Assembly (NCBI GenBank): GCA_963807865.1
Contig: CAWEDK010000032.1
Location: 1 to 64,000 of the forward strand
From: VAZQ01 sp963807865
Lineage (GTDB): Bacteria; Pseudomonadota; Alphaproteobacteria; Rhizobiales; Xanthobacteraceae
Direction: 5' to 3'
DNA: 64,000 nt
Both the position numbers and the translations under genes were made by a program. Below, piece by piece: positions 26,055 through 35,655 of the stretch. Under the pieces are notes generated by a model. It did not search any database and was not told the origin of the DNA. It worked only from the letters and a program-made list of their open reading frames with translations. Each line of letters begins with the position of its first letter. Within the stretch, counting starts at the first letter, position 1.

Positions 26055-27230
26055 TCAATACGAGCGTGGTAGGCCGAGTATGTGCTCGGCGAGATACGAC
26101 AGGATCAGGTTGGTCGAGATCGGCGCTGTTTGGTAGAGCCGGGTCTCGCGGAATTTTCGCTCGACATCGAACTCCTCCGCGAATCCAAAGCCGCCATGGG
26201 TCTGCACACACATGTCGGCGGCCGCCCAGGAGGCGTCGGCGGCGATCAGCTTCGCCATGTTGGCCTGCTCGCCACAATCAAGACCGGCCTCGTAGCGCGC
26301 TGCCGCGTCCCGCACCATCAATTCGGCCGCGCGCATCTGCGCGTAGGCGCGTGCAATCGGGAACTGAACGCCCTGATTCTGTCCGATCGGCCGGCCGAAC
26401 ACGATCCGCTCCTTGGCATAGGCCGATGCCTTGCCGATGAACCACTTTGCGTCGCCGACACATTCCGCCGCGATCAGGATGCGCTCAGCGTTCATGCCTG
26501 ACAGGATGTAGCGAAAGCCCTGCCCTTCCTCGCCGACCAGATTATCGGCCGGCACCCGCAGGTCGTCGATGAACAACTCGGTGGTGGCGTGGTTCATCAT
26601 GGTGCGGATGGGGTTGATGCTGATGCCGGCCCCCTGCGCGAGCCGCATGTCCACGAGGAACACCGACAGCCCATCGGTCCGCTTCTTCACCTGCTCGCGC
26701 GGCGTGGTGCGGGCGAGGAGAAGCAGCAGGTCGGAATGCTCGGCCCGGGAGGTCCAGATCTTCTGGCCGTTGATGACGTAGTGGTCGTTGCCTTCGCGCA
26801 CCGCAGTCGTGCGCAGGCTGAGTGTGTCGGTACCCGAGCTTGGCTCGGTGACGCCGAATGCCTGCAGCCGCAACGCGCCCGACGCGATCTGCGGCAGCCA
26901 GCGCGCCTTCTGTTCCGGCCGGCCGTGCCGCAGCAGCGTACCCATGGTGTACATCTGGGCGTGGCAACCGGCGCCGTTGCAGCCCGCCGCCTGGATTTCC
27001 TCCATGATCGCGGCGGCCGCCGTCATGCTGAGACCACTGCCGCCGTACTCCTCCGGGATGAGCGCGGCGAGGAAGCCGGCTTCCGTTAGCGCCGCGACGA
27101 ACTCGGACGGATAGCCGCGCTCACGGTCGAGCCGGCGCCAGTATTCGCCGGGGAATTTTTCGCACAGCGCACGAACCGCGGCACGGATTTGATCCAGTTC
27201 GTCGTCGTTGCCGATTTCTGCGGTCGCCAT
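26055..27230 (-). CDS. Acyl-CoA dehydrogenase
   Basis: 391 residues, intact. The N-terminal helical domain is followed by the FAD/substrate signature LQAFGVTEPSSGTDT (about 124-138) and INGQKIWTSRAEHSD. The C-terminal helical domain shows GRPIGQNQGVQFPIA and QTHGGFGFAEEFDVER, with the AIPR-type ending SYLAEHILGLPRSY. It uses FAD and ETF to make trans-2-enoyl-CoA. It may serve short-branched or aromatic-side-chain acyl-CoA given the region, but the substrate is not predictable. Confidence 0.9.
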   Translation of the reverse strand: MATAEIGNDDELDQIRAAVRALCEKFPGEYWRRLDRERGYPSEFVAALTEAGFLAALIPEEYGGSGLSMTAAAAIMEEIQAAGCNGAGCHAQMYTMGTLLRHGRPEQKARWLPQIASGALRLQAFGVTEPSSGTDTLSLRTTAVREGNDHYVINGQKIWTSRAEHSDLLLLLARTTPREQVKKRTDGLSVFLVDMRLAQGAGISINPIRTMMNHATTELFIDDLRVPADNLVGEEGQGFRYILSGMNAERILIAAECVGDAKWFIGKASAYAKERIVFGRPIGQNQGVQFPIARAYAQMRAAELMVRDAAARYEAGLDCGEQANMAKLIAADASWAAADMCVQTHGGFGFAEEFDVERKFRETRLYQTAPISTNLILSYLAEHILGLPRSY

Positions 27231-27259
27231 CGGGCTAGCTTACTCCACTTGCTCCGCTT

Positions 27260-27352
27260 GTCGTCCCCGCGGAAGCGGGGACCCATTTTTGATCGCGACG
27301 ATGCCCTCGCATCGCACGAGGACTGGATGCCCGCTTGTGCGGGCATGACAAC
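27260..27352. repeat. Dispersed double-hairpin repeat R1, copy 1
   Basis: One hairpin GTCCCCGC-n-GCGGGGAC and one GATGCCCGC-n-GCGGGCATGAC with a variable spacer. Four further copies lie at 29,601, 30,851, 35,571 and 49,033, always between genes. Confidence 0.85.
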
Positions 27353-27383
27353 CAAGTGCCTAAACGGCAGCGTCGAAAAGTTG

Positions 27384-28301
27384 CTACACCGGGTCCCAGG
27401 AGAACACGTCGCTCGAACGCTCGAGCGGCGTGAACGAAGGGCCGAACGCCCCCTTGAGCTGCTGGTCGAGCTTCTCCGGCGTCCAACCGTCCGAGCGATG
27501 CAGCGTGCGGACCGCGCGCGGTTGGTCGAACAGGAAGACCTCGTTGTTACGCACTCCGAAAATCTGGCCGGTGATGCCTTCGGCCTTGTCGGAGGCGAGA
27601 TAGACGGTGAGCGGGGCGATCTTCTCCGGCGTCATCTGCTGGAACTTTTCCACCCGCGCCTTTTCCTCCGGCGTCTCGGCCGGGATCGAGTCGATCATGC
27701 GGGTCCAGGCAAACGGCGCGATCGCGTTCGAGCGCACCTTGAAGCGCACCATGTCGAGCGCGATGCCGCGCATCAGGCCGACAATGCCGTACTTCGCCGC
27801 CATGTAATTGGCCTGGCCGAAATTGCCGACCAGCGCCGAGGTCGAAGTCATGTGCACGAAGGCGCCGGACTGCTGCTCGCGGAAATGTGCCGCACAGGCG
27901 CGGCTCATGTTGAACGAGCCGTGAAGATGCACGTTGATCACGTCCGACCAGTCCGACCAGCTCATGCGATGGAAGATGCGGTCGCGCAGGATGCCGGCAT
28001 TGTTAACCAGGATGTCGACGCGGCCGAACGCCTCGAGCGCGGCCTTCACGATCGCGTCCGCGTTCTGCGGCTCGGCGATCGACAAGGTGGAGGCGATCGC
28101 CTGCCCGCCCTTCGCCTTGATCTCGTCGACCACCTCACCCGCCGGGCCGGCGTCGGCGCCGGCGCCTTCGAGGCTCGCACCGATGTCGCAGACCACAACC
28201 TTGGCGCCCTCCTCGGCCATGAGCAGCGCGACGCCGCGGCCGATGCCGCGCGCCGCTCCGGTGACGATGGCGACCTTGCCGGCGACGATACCTGAAGCCA
28301 T
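27384..28301 (-). CDS. SDR-family 3-hydroxyacyl-CoA dehydrogenase-like protein
   Basis: 305 residues from ATG 28301. NAD(P)-binding VTGAARGIGRG (about 13-23), VNNAG (about 101), catalytic Ser in HMTSTSALVG, and Tyr/Lys in NYMAAKYGIVG. A C-terminal extension after the Rossmann fold (RTLHRSDGWTPEKLDQQLKG) resembles peroxisomal multifunctional-enzyme-type dehydrogenases. It is likely to oxidise a 3-hydroxyacyl-CoA and could work with the acyl-CoA dehydrogenase upstream on the same strand. One R1 repeat separates the two genes. Confidence 0.85.
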   Translation of the reverse strand: MASGIVAGKVAIVTGAARGIGRGVALLMAEEGAKVVVCDIGASLEGAGADAGPAGEVVDEIKAKGGQAIASTLSIAEPQNADAIVKAALEAFGRVDILVNNAGILRDRIFHRMSWSDWSDVINVHLHGSFNMSRACAAHFREQQSGAFVHMTSTSALVGNFGQANYMAAKYGIVGLMRGIALDMVRFKVRSNAIAPFAWTRMIDSIPAETPEEKARVEKFQQMTPEKIAPLTVYLASDKAEGITGQIFGVRNNEVFLFDQPRAVRTLHRSDGWTPEKLDQQLKGAFGPSFTPLERSSDVFSWDPV

Positions 28302-28351
28302 TCCCAAACCCGTTGATTGCGATCCCGGATGCGCAACTTGCTCGGCTGCAC

Positions 28352-28453
28352 TCCCTCTCCCCATTCGGGGAGAGGGTTGGGGTGAGGGGGTTACCGCGCT
28401 ATCGAGAAATTCAGTAACCCCCTCACCCCGGCCCTCTCCCCTACGGGGAGAGG
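28352..28453. repeat. CCCTCTCCCC palindromic repeat R3, copy 1
   Basis: Long nested palindrome. The outer arms are CCCTCTCCCCATTCGGGGAG and CTCCCCTACGGGGAGAGGG, and the inner arms GTGAGGGGGTTAC and GTAACCCCCTCAC. The two outer hairpins are separately self-complementary. Related copies lie at 41,208 and 50,005. Confidence 0.8.
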
Positions 28454-28463
28454 GAGAAGAAAG

Positions 28464-29563
28464 CTAGCCCCAGACTTCGCGGGCGACCTCGACCAGGCGG
28501 GAGAGCTTCGCCCATTGCTCGTCCTCGGTCAGCGTGTTGCCTTCCTCGGTCGAGGCGAAGCCGCATTGGCCCGAGATGCAGAGCTGGTCGAGCGGCGCGT
28601 GTTTCGCGGCCTGGTCGATGCGGCGCTTGAGTTCGTCCTTGGATTCGAGCTGGCCGCTCTTGGTCGTCATGATCCCGAGCACGACTTGCTTGCCCTTCGG
28701 CAGAAGCCGCAGCGGCTCGAACCCGCCAGAGCGCTCGTCGTCGTATTCCATGAAATAGCCGTGCACGTTGATCTTGTTGAATAGAATTTCCTGCACGGCG
28801 TCGTAGCCGCCCGCCCCCATGAAGGTCGATTTGTAGTTGCCTCGGCACAGGTGCATGGTGATGGTCATGTCGGCCGGAATATCCGACATCGCAGTATTGA
28901 TGAGGTCACCGTAGAGGCTGCCGAGCGTCTCCGGGTTGTCGCCGCGGTCCTTCATCTGCTGCTGGTACTTGGGGTCGCACAGCATGGCGATGAACACCTC
29001 GTCGAGTTGCAGGTAGCGGCAGCCGGCATCCGCGAAGCCGCGCACCGACTTGCGGTAAGCCTGCCCGAGGTCGGCGAAGAAGCCGTCGAGCGTCGGATAA
29101 ACCTGCTTGTCGATCGGGTCGGAATCGGGCGGCCGTAAATCGCGGACGGCGCCGGGATGGTGATCTTCGGCGTGCGCGAGGTGTGGTCGGCCACGAATTT
29201 AAAATGCTCGATCATCGGGTGATGTTCCGAGCCGAGCTTGCCCGTGACGCGCACGCCCTCGTTGCGGGTGGTGACCGCCGCGAACGCGATGCCGGTGTCC
29301 ATGACGTTACGCTCGGCGCCGTCGAGCCCCCACAGGAAGTCGAGGTGCCACCATGAGCGGCGGAACTCGCCGTCGGTGACGGCCTGCAGGCCGACCTCCT
29401 CCTGTTTCTTGATGACGCGTTCGATCTCGCGGTCTTCGACCGCCTTGAGGGCGTCGGCCGTGATCTCGCCCCGCGCGCGCTGCTCACGCGCCTGCTTCAG
29501 CGCGGCCGGCCGCAGCAGGCTGCCGACATGATCGGCCCGAAACGGCGGTTTGGTACGTTGCAT
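28464..29563 (-). CDS. MetE-like zinc methyltransferase-fold protein, paralogue 1 (frameshifted)
   Basis: About 366 residues starting MQRTKPPFRADHVGSLLRP. It has the UROD/MetE-like barrel shared by cobalamin-independent methionine synthase and epoxyalkane:CoM transferase. The zinc-site residues are kept: His and Cys in TMHLCRGNYKST, Glu in FMEYDDE, and the third Cys in SGQCGFAST. The folate-binding N-terminal half of true MetE is absent, so this is a 'core' enzyme. One shift near 29,135 splits it. The neighbouring paralogue at 29,685 is very similar. The reaction is unknown; methyl or alkyl transfer to a thiol is the family theme. Confidence 0.75.
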
Positions 29564-29600
29564 GTGTTTCCTCCCCGTTATTCGCTGGAACACTTTCGGC

Positions 29601-29664
29601 GTCATGCCCGCGAAAGCGGGCATCCAGCCTCGGTCGCACTGGGTCCCCGCTCTCGCGGGGACGA
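29601..29664. repeat. R1 repeat, copy 2
   Basis: GTCATGCCCGCGAAAGCGGG hairpin followed by GTCCCCGC-n-GCGGGGACGAC hairpin, located between MetE-like paralogues 1 and 2. Confidence 0.85.
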
Positions 29665-29684
29665 CAGTGGAGCAGGTGGCCCGC

Positions 29685-30794
29685 TCAACCCCACACCTCC
29701 TCCGCCACCTCGACGATGCGAGCGAGCTTCGCCCATTGCTCGTCCTCGGTGAGGAGATTGCCTTCCTCGGTCGAGGCGAAACCGCATTGCGGCGACAGGC
29801 AGAGCTGATCGAGCGGGATGAATTTCGCCGCCTCGTCGATCCGCCGCTTGAGCTCGTCCTTGAATTCGAGCTGCCCGCTCTTCGAGGTGACGAGACCCAG
29901 CACCACGATCTTGCCCTTGGGCACGAAGCGCAGCGGCTCGAAGCCGCCGGCCCGCTCGGTGTCGTATTCCATGAAATAGGCGCCGATCCCGATCTCGTTG
30001 AACAGGATTTCGGCCACCGGCTCGTAGCCGCCCGACGCCACGAAGGTCGACTGGAAGTTGCCGCGGCAGAGATGCATGCGCGGTGGTCATGTCGGCCGGC
30101 ACGTCGGAGATCGCCGCGTTGATCATGCGGGCGTAGACGTGCGGCAGCTCGTCCGGGTTTTCGCCGCGGTTCTTCACCACGCTCGCGCAGCTTGGGATCG
30201 CACAGATAGGTGAAGTTGACCTCGTCGAGCTGCAGGTAGCGGCAGCCGGCGTCGGCGAACGCGCGCACCGCCTTGCGGTAGCTTTCGCCGAGATCGCGGT
30301 AGAAATGGTCCATCGTCCGGATAGATCGCCGCCGGCACGGCGTCGCGGCCGTAGCGGAAATGCAGCGAGGACGGCGACGGGATCGTCATCTTCGGCGTTG
30401 CGCGCGGTGTGACGCGGCGACGAACTTGAAGTGGTCGATCATCGGATGCTGCCGGTAGCCGCCGAGCTTGCCGGTGACACGCAGCATCATCGGCCGGGGC
30501 TGGCGGCCCTGGAACGCGATCTTGCGCTCGCCGAGGTAGGCTTCCGACGCCCTCGAGCTGGCCGAGGAAGTCGTAGTTCCAGAACGCGCGGCGGAACTCG
30601 CCGTCGGTGATCGATTTGAGGCCGATGTCTTCCTGTTTGCGAATGACCTTTTCGATCTCGCGGTCTTCTATCGCCTGGAGTTCGGCGTCGCCGATCTCGC
30701 CCTTCTCGCGCTTGCCTCGCGCCTCCTTCAGCGCGGCGGGACGCAGCAGGCTGCCGACATGATCGGCGCGGAACGGCAGTGTGGTTCGTTGCAT
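29685..30794 (-). CDS. MetE-like zinc methyltransferase-fold protein, paralogue 2 (frameshifted)
   Basis: Starts MQRTTLPFRADHVGSLLRP at 30794. Conserved blocks: ITDGEFRRAFWNYDFLGQLE, RATPKMTIPSPSSLHFRYG, AGCRYLQLDEVNFTYLCDP, zinc motif MHLCRGNFQST, YFMEYDTERAGGFEPLRF and SPQCGFASTEEGNLLTEDE. Six or more one-base shifts (about 30,085, 30,178, 30,312, 30,407, 30,460, 30,550) break it, more than its neighbours, yet all catalytic motifs remain. It is a tandem duplicate of paralogue 1, with an R1 repeat in each spacer. Confidence 0.7.
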
Positions 30795-30850
30795 TGTTCT
30801 TATGATTGTCCGTGAAGGGTTGTTTCGACGGCGCAAGTTCTCGCCCCGCT

Positions 30851-30934
30851 CGTTCCCGCGCAAGCGGGAACCCAGTCTTTCTCAGGCCGCGCGCTGTTGA
30901 ACGAGACCTGGGTCCCCGCTTTCGCGGGGACGAT
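30851..30934. repeat. R1 repeat, copy 3
   Basis: Hairpins GTTCCCGCGCAAGCGGGAAC and GTCCCCGCTTTCGCGGGGAC between paralogue 2 and the dioxygenase gene. Confidence 0.85.
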
Positions 30935-30968
30935 CGGAGAGGCATGCTTCGGCGTAAGTTTCGCGCGG

Positions 30969-31850
30969 CTACTCCGCCGCCGCGAGCGCCGCCGCCTTGC
31001 GCTCCAGCACGAAGTCATACTTCACCTCGTAGAACGGCGTCGTGACCGTCTCGCCGTTCGGCGCCTTGCCGGCGGGCTTCTTCACGAACTCGACGATCAG
31101 CGGCGCCTTCACGCCGTAGACCACGTCGGTCTCGATGAACTCGTCGCCCTTCTGAAACAGGTGCGTGACGCAGCCGTGATAGCCCGGCGCCGTGAGGGCG
31201 AAATGGATGTGCGCCGGCCGCATGTGGCTGATGTTGGTGCGGTTCATCAGTTCGCCGACGGTGCCGTCCATCGGGATGGTGTAGGCGATCGGCGCCACTG
31301 TGCGGATCACATAGGAGCCGTCCGGCTGCGAGCGGTAGAGCCCGCGCATATACGGCTCCTTGGTGTCGCGCTGGTCCTCGTAAAGACCTTCGCCGTCGGT
31401 CTGCCAGAGGTCGAACACCGCGCCGCCGACCGGCTTGCCGTCGAGGCCGCGCACCACGCCGGTGACAAAGCACGGGATTCCCGGCGCACCCTTCGCCATG
31501 TCGCCGCCATCCGCGACCGACGGCGCATTGGGGACGTGGAACGGCCCCTCGACCGTCGACGGCGTGGCGCCGCTCGGGCGCCGGTGGTTGATGGCGTCGA
31601 CCAGCATGCTGACGCCCAGCACGTCGGACGTCAGGATGAACTCCTGGCGCTTCTGCGAGCACATCTGGCCGGTGCGGGTAAGCCAGTCGATCGCCACCGC
31701 CCACTCGGCCTCGGTGGGCTCGATGTCCCGCACGAAGCCGTGCAGGTGCTTGATCAGAGACTGCATGATCTGCCGCAATCGCGGATCGGGAATATCCTTC
31801 CAGCGTTCGAGCGCGACGTCGGTGAGATTCTGTTCGGTCACGTAGGGCAT
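30969..31850 (-). CDS. Intradiol ring-cleavage dioxygenase (catechol/hydroxyquinol 1,2-dioxygenase type)
   Basis: 293 residues, intact. The N-terminal helical dimerisation/lipid domain (MPYVTEQNLTDVALERWKDI to about 100) is followed by the beta-sandwich catalytic domain. The non-haem Fe(III) ligands are visible: Tyr in GEGLYEDQ, Tyr in PIAYTIPMDG, and two His in RPAHIHF. FVTGVVRGLDGKPVGGAVFD is typical. It opens a dihydroxy- or trihydroxybenzene between the hydroxyls. The hydroxyquinol type would yield maleylacetate, then 3-oxoadipate, fitting the CoA-transferase/thiolase pair 17 kb away. No maleylacetate reductase is seen. Confidence 0.85.
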   Translation of the reverse strand: MPYVTEQNLTDVALERWKDIPDPRLRQIMQSLIKHLHGFVRDIEPTEAEWAVAIDWLTRTGQMCSQKRQEFILTSDVLGVSMLVDAINHRRPSGATPSTVEGPFHVPNAPSVADGGDMAKGAPGIPCFVTGVVRGLDGKPVGGAVFDLWQTDGEGLYEDQRDTKEPYMRGLYRSQPDGSYVIRTVAPIAYTIPMDGTVGELMNRTNISHMRPAHIHFALTAPGYHGCVTHLFQKGDEFIETDVVYGVKAPLIVEFVKKPAGKAPNGETVTTPFYEVKYDFVLERKAAALAAAE

Positions 31851-31871
31851 GGCTCGCTCCTCGCTTAATTC

Positions 31872-32891
31872 TCAGTTGATCTCCTGTCGCACGATCTTGG
31901 CGCCGTCCACCATGGCGCGCATCTTTCCAAATGCGACCTCGCGGGGAAGATATTTCAACCCACAGTCCGGCGCCACCACGATCCGCTCGGCGGCCACATG
32001 CGGCAGCGCCTGACGGATGCGGCCCGCCACCGTTTCGGGCGTCTCGATCGACTTGTCGGCCAGATCGATGACACCCAGGACGATGGTTTTCGTCGGGAGT
32101 TGCTTGAGCACCGAAAGATCGAGCTTGGGCTGCGCCGCCTCGATCGACACCTGGCCCACAGCGGACTGTTCGAACTCCGGCAGGAAGTGATAGCCCGCGG
32201 GCTTATCCGATACCACCGCCGCGTAGCCGAAGCAGATGTGCGTCGCAGTCGTGCCCTTGACGCCATCGAGTGCGCGGTCGAGCGCTTTGATACCGAACCG
32301 CTGCGCCTTTTCCCAGCGCGACTCCATCCATGGCTCGTCGATCTGCACGATGTCCGCGCCAGCCCTGAACAGATCCTTGATCTCGGCATTGACGGCCGCC
32401 GCATAATCCATGGCGAGTTTCTCCTCGTCGCCATAGAAATCGTCCTGGCACTGCACCGACATGGTGAACGGACCCGGCACCGTGATCTTGATCGGACGGT
32501 CGGTGTGCGCGCGGAGGAACTGGACATCGCGCACTTCCACAGGATGCTTGCGCCGGATCTTGCCGACCACGCGCGGCACGGTCGCAATCCCGCCGCTGCG
32601 GCTTGGAATCTTGCCGGGGTTTTCGAGGTCGATGCCGTCGAGCGCAGTCGCAAAACGGTTGGAATAGCTTTCACGACGCTGTTCGCCGTCTGTGATGATA
32701 TCGAGACCGGCGCGCTCCTGGTCGCGAATGGCGAGCACGGTGGCGTCGTCCTGCGCCTCTTCGAGGAGCGCGGGCTCGACCCGCCATAGATCGAGCAAAC
32801 GGACGCGCGGGACGATCTTCGACAGGCGCTCCCGGTCGATCAGCCAGTCCGGTTGCGGATAGGACCCGACCAGGCAGGTGGGAAGCAGCAT
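31872..32891 (-). CDS. Divergent MetE-like (core methionine-synthase-fold) protein, paralogue 5
   Basis: 339 residues, intact, starting MLLPTCLVGSYPQPDWLID. It is closer to the MetE C-terminal domain than the other four: GLDIITDGEQRRESYSNRF, FRAGADIVQIDEPWMESRWE, zinc His/Cys in ATHICFGYAAV, and third Cys in VAPDCGLKYLPREVA. MetE itself is about 750 residues, so this is a half-length core form. Substrate candidates include a corrinoid-free methyl donor or an aromatic/alkyl thioether. It lies just upstream (minus strand) of the intradiol dioxygenase with 21 bases between, so the two are probably co-transcribed. Confidence 0.8.
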   Translation of the reverse strand: MLLPTCLVGSYPQPDWLIDRERLSKIVPRVRLLDLWRVEPALLEEAQDDATVLAIRDQERAGLDIITDGEQRRESYSNRFATALDGIDLENPGKIPSRSGGIATVPRVVGKIRRKHPVEVRDVQFLRAHTDRPIKITVPGPFTMSVQCQDDFYGDEEKLAMDYAAAVNAEIKDLFRAGADIVQIDEPWMESRWEKAQRFGIKALDRALDGVKGTTATHICFGYAAVVSDKPAGYHFLPEFEQSAVGQVSIEAAQPKLDLSVLKQLPTKTIVLGVIDLADKSIETPETVAGRIRQALPHVAAERIVVAPDCGLKYLPREVAFGKMRAMVDGAKIVRQEIN

Positions 32892-32920
32892 GGGCTTACT
32901 ACTTATGCTCTCTACAGAGG

Positions 32921-33058
32921 TGTGTCCCGGGCGCAGCGCGGCATGACAATGACGCGCTGCAGACCCGGGACCGTCGAGAACTCAGCATCCGTGGCGGTCC
33001 CGGATCAGCGGTGCACCACTCGCACTTCGTGCTCGCGCTGCACCGCGTCCGGGACACA
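32921..33058. repeat. Dispersed ~130-bp repeat R2, copy 1
   Basis: Begins TGTCCCGGGCGC and ends CACCGCGTCCGGGACA, with internal GCAGACCCGGGA and GGTCCCGGATCAGCGG. The outer and inner arms are mutually complementary. The same unit recurs at 43,934-44,059, with a more diverged one at 62,639-62,744. All three are intergenic. Confidence 0.85.
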
Positions 33059-33062
33059 GTTT

Positions 33063-34332
33063 CTACTTAGCCTTGTCGAACGGGTAGATGGCGCTGCCGG
33101 TCTTGAGGTCGGGCGGCGTCAGCACGGTCTGGGTATCCATGCCCTTGAACTGGTCGAGCTCGTTGCTCTTGATGCCGTGATACTGCACCTGCAGCATGCG
33201 GCCCTTTTCCCATTCGCCGCCCGGACCGAACTTCACGTCACCCATGATGGTCTTGAAGTTGGTCTTGCCGATGTAGTCGGCAAGAACATCGTCCTTCAGG
33301 CTCTTGGTGGCGGCAACCGCATCGCCGAGCACCTGGATATAGGCGTAGCCCCAGGTCCCGAGATAATAGCCGAGCGGGTCGACACCTTCCGCGCCGGCTT
33401 TCGCCTGGTAGGTCTTCAGGAACGCCTCGGTCGAGGGCAGCATCATCTGCTTCGACGGCACCCAGGTTTCATAGTTGATCCAGCCGTTGAGCAGTGGGCC
33501 AAGCTGCCGCTTGATCGCAGTCGCCTGCAGACCGACCATGGCGCCGCCGATCATCTTCGGCTTGAAGCCGATTTCGTTCACGGCACGCACGATGCCGACC
33601 GAGTTGAGCGGATAGGAGCACACCGCGACGACATCCGGATTGGATGCCTGGATGGCGCGGATGATCGGCGCAAAGTCGGTCTGCGACGGCGGGTAGGTGC
33701 GGTCATAGACGGTCTTGAGCCCAGCCTTCTTGGCGTTGTCCTTGGCGCCGTCGCAGGCATTCTTGGAGAACTCCTGGTCGGCGGCGATGAACGCCACGGT
33801 CTGCGGTTTGGGATTCTGCCCAGCCGCGACCTCGAAGAATCCTTCGGTGAACGCCGGCTTGGTATTCGGCCCCGACGGGATCATCGCGAAGAATTTCGGA
33901 TACTTGAATTCGGTGTTCACACCGAGCCCGAACAGGATGATGAAGACCTTGCCCTTCTGCATGATGACCGGCATGGCGGCCGCCGACGGCACGGTCGCGT
34001 AGGGGCCGATCACGAGGTCGACCTTGTCGACGTCGATGAGCTTCGTGTAGATGCCCGGCACCGGTCGAGGCCTGGCTCTGGTCGTCGTAGTAGACGAGCT
34101 TCACCGGGCGCCCGAGCAGGCCGCCCTTGGCGTTGGTCTCTTCCTCCCAGATCTTCATGCCGAGCAGCGCCGACTTGCCGTTCGGCGAGAGCGGCCCGGT
34201 CAGCGACATCGAGAAGCCGATGGTGATGGGCTGGCCGGCTGGCGTTTGCGCTCCGGCGGGGACAGTCAACAGCGCAAGCGCGGCGGCGGAGATCGAGGCG
34301 GCAACGCCTCTCCTTGTCAGTCTTGCAACCAT
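33063..34332 (-). CDS. Branched-chain-type ABC transporter substrate-binding protein (frameshifted)
   Basis: About 423 residues. Signal peptide MVARLTRRGVAASISAAALALLTVPAGA, then ITIGFSMSLTGPLSPNGKSA (Peripla_BP_6). After one shift near 34,062 the frame runs unbroken to the stop, with VDLVIGPYATVPSAAAMPV, TVAFIAADQEFSKNACDGA and YPPSQTDFAPIIRAIQASNP. It binds small organic acids or amino acids in the periplasm. No permease lies next to it; it may feed the Liv-type importer at 37.7-41.1 kb as an alternative receptor. It sits among the MetE-like genes. Confidence 0.85.
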
Positions 34333-34416
34333 AGTTTCCTCCAGGTTGGCGATGTCGGGTCGTTGACGTCGGAACTCTTATTGATTCCTTGGTACCGCGG
34401 GCGTGCCCGCGCCGGC

Positions 34417-35527
34417 TCAGGACTTGCCCCAGACCTCGTCGGCCAATTCGACGATCATACGAAGCTTCGCCCATTGCTCTTCCTCGGCGAGGATATTGCC
34501 TTCCTCGGTCGAGGCAAAGCCGCATTGTGGCGATAGGCAGAGCTGATCGAGTGCGACATATTTGGTCGCCTCGTCGATCCGCCGCTTGATGTCGTCCTTC
34601 TTTTCGAGCTTTCCGCTCTTGGATGTCACCAGACCGAGCACGACCTGCTTCTTGCCCTTGGGCACGAACCGCAGCGGCTCGAAGCCGCCGGCTCGGTCCG
34701 TGTCGTACTCGAGAAAATAACCATCGATCTCCACGCCTCCCAGGAGGCGTTCTGCCACATGCTCGTAGCCGCCGCTGGCGATAAAGGTCGAGCGGAAATT
34801 ACCGCGGCAGGAATGCATGGTCACGACCATGTCGGCCGGCCGGCCGGCAAGCGCCTCGTTGGTCATGCGCATGTATTTCTCCGGCAACGCGTCCGGATTG
34901 TCGCCGCGCCGGCGCGAGCCTTCCTGCTCCTTCGGATCACAGATCATCGACCAGGCGGTGTCGTCGAGCTGCAGGTAGCGGCAGCCGGCATCGTAGAATG
35001 CCCGGATCGCCTTGCGGTACGCCTGCGCGACATCGTGGAAGTAAGCGTCGAGATCGGGGTAGACCTCCCGGCTGATCGATTGGCGGCCTTGTCGGAAATG
35101 GAAGGTCGACGGCGCCGGGATGGTCATCTTCGGCGTGACCTTGGTGTGCTGCTTGACGAAGCGAAAATCCTCGATGTGAGGGTGGGTCGTGAAGCCGACC
35201 TTACTGACGACCCGCACGCTTTCCGCCTTGGTCTCGACGCCCGCGAACTTGATGCCCTCACCGGTCGAATATAGCTCCGCCCCATCGAGCCCCTTGAAGA
35301 AGTCGAACTGCCACCAGGAACGGCGGAATTCGCCATCGGTGGCAAGCCCGAGCCCGATCTCCTCCTGCTTCTTGATAACCTTGCCGATCTCGGCGATCCT
35401 CGATCTCCTTGAGTTGCGCTTCGGCAATCTCGCCCTTGGCGTGCTTCGATCGCGCCTCTTTGAGCGCCACGGGACGCAAGAGACTTCCGACGTGGTCGGC
35501 GCGGAACGGGGGCTTGGTGCGTTGCAT
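34417..35527 (-). CDS. MetE-like zinc methyltransferase-fold protein, paralogue 3 (frameshifted)
   Basis: About 369 residues starting MQRTKPPFRADHVGSLLRPV at 35527. One shift near 35,398 within the IED-x-EIGKVIKKQEE helix; the rest is unbroken. Zinc motif TMHSCRGNFRST, Glu in YFLEYDTDRAGGFEPLR, and Cys in SPQCGFASTEEGN. Compared with paralogues 1 and 2 it has an extra basic loop (QEGSRRRGDNPDALP) before the zinc motif, a region that also varies in paralogue 4 and may set substrate choice. Confidence 0.8.
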
Positions 35528-35570
35528 GAATGACTTCCCGGTCGGTTTCCGTCCTGGCCATGTCGCCGTT

Positions 35571-35635
35571 GTCATGCCCGCGAAAGCGGGCATCCAGCAT
35601 TGGGGTAGCTGGGTCCCCGCTTACGCGGGGACGAC
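35571..35635. repeat. R1 repeat, copy 4
   Basis: GTCATGCCCGCGAAAGCGGG and GTCCCCGCTTACGCGGGGAC hairpins between MetE-like paralogues 3 and 4. Confidence 0.85.
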
Positions 35636-35655
35636 ACCGGAAACGGCGGCACCTG

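Noticed and set aside
28952..30313. A 453-residue minus-strand frame running through two MetE-like genes
   Set aside because: It joins the end of paralogue 2 in a wrong frame to the start of paralogue 1; the true genes each have their own start and motifs.
27260..35635. Regularly spaced R1 repeats as a CRISPR array
   Set aside because: The spacing is kilobases, units are double hairpins of variable length, and whole genes lie between them.
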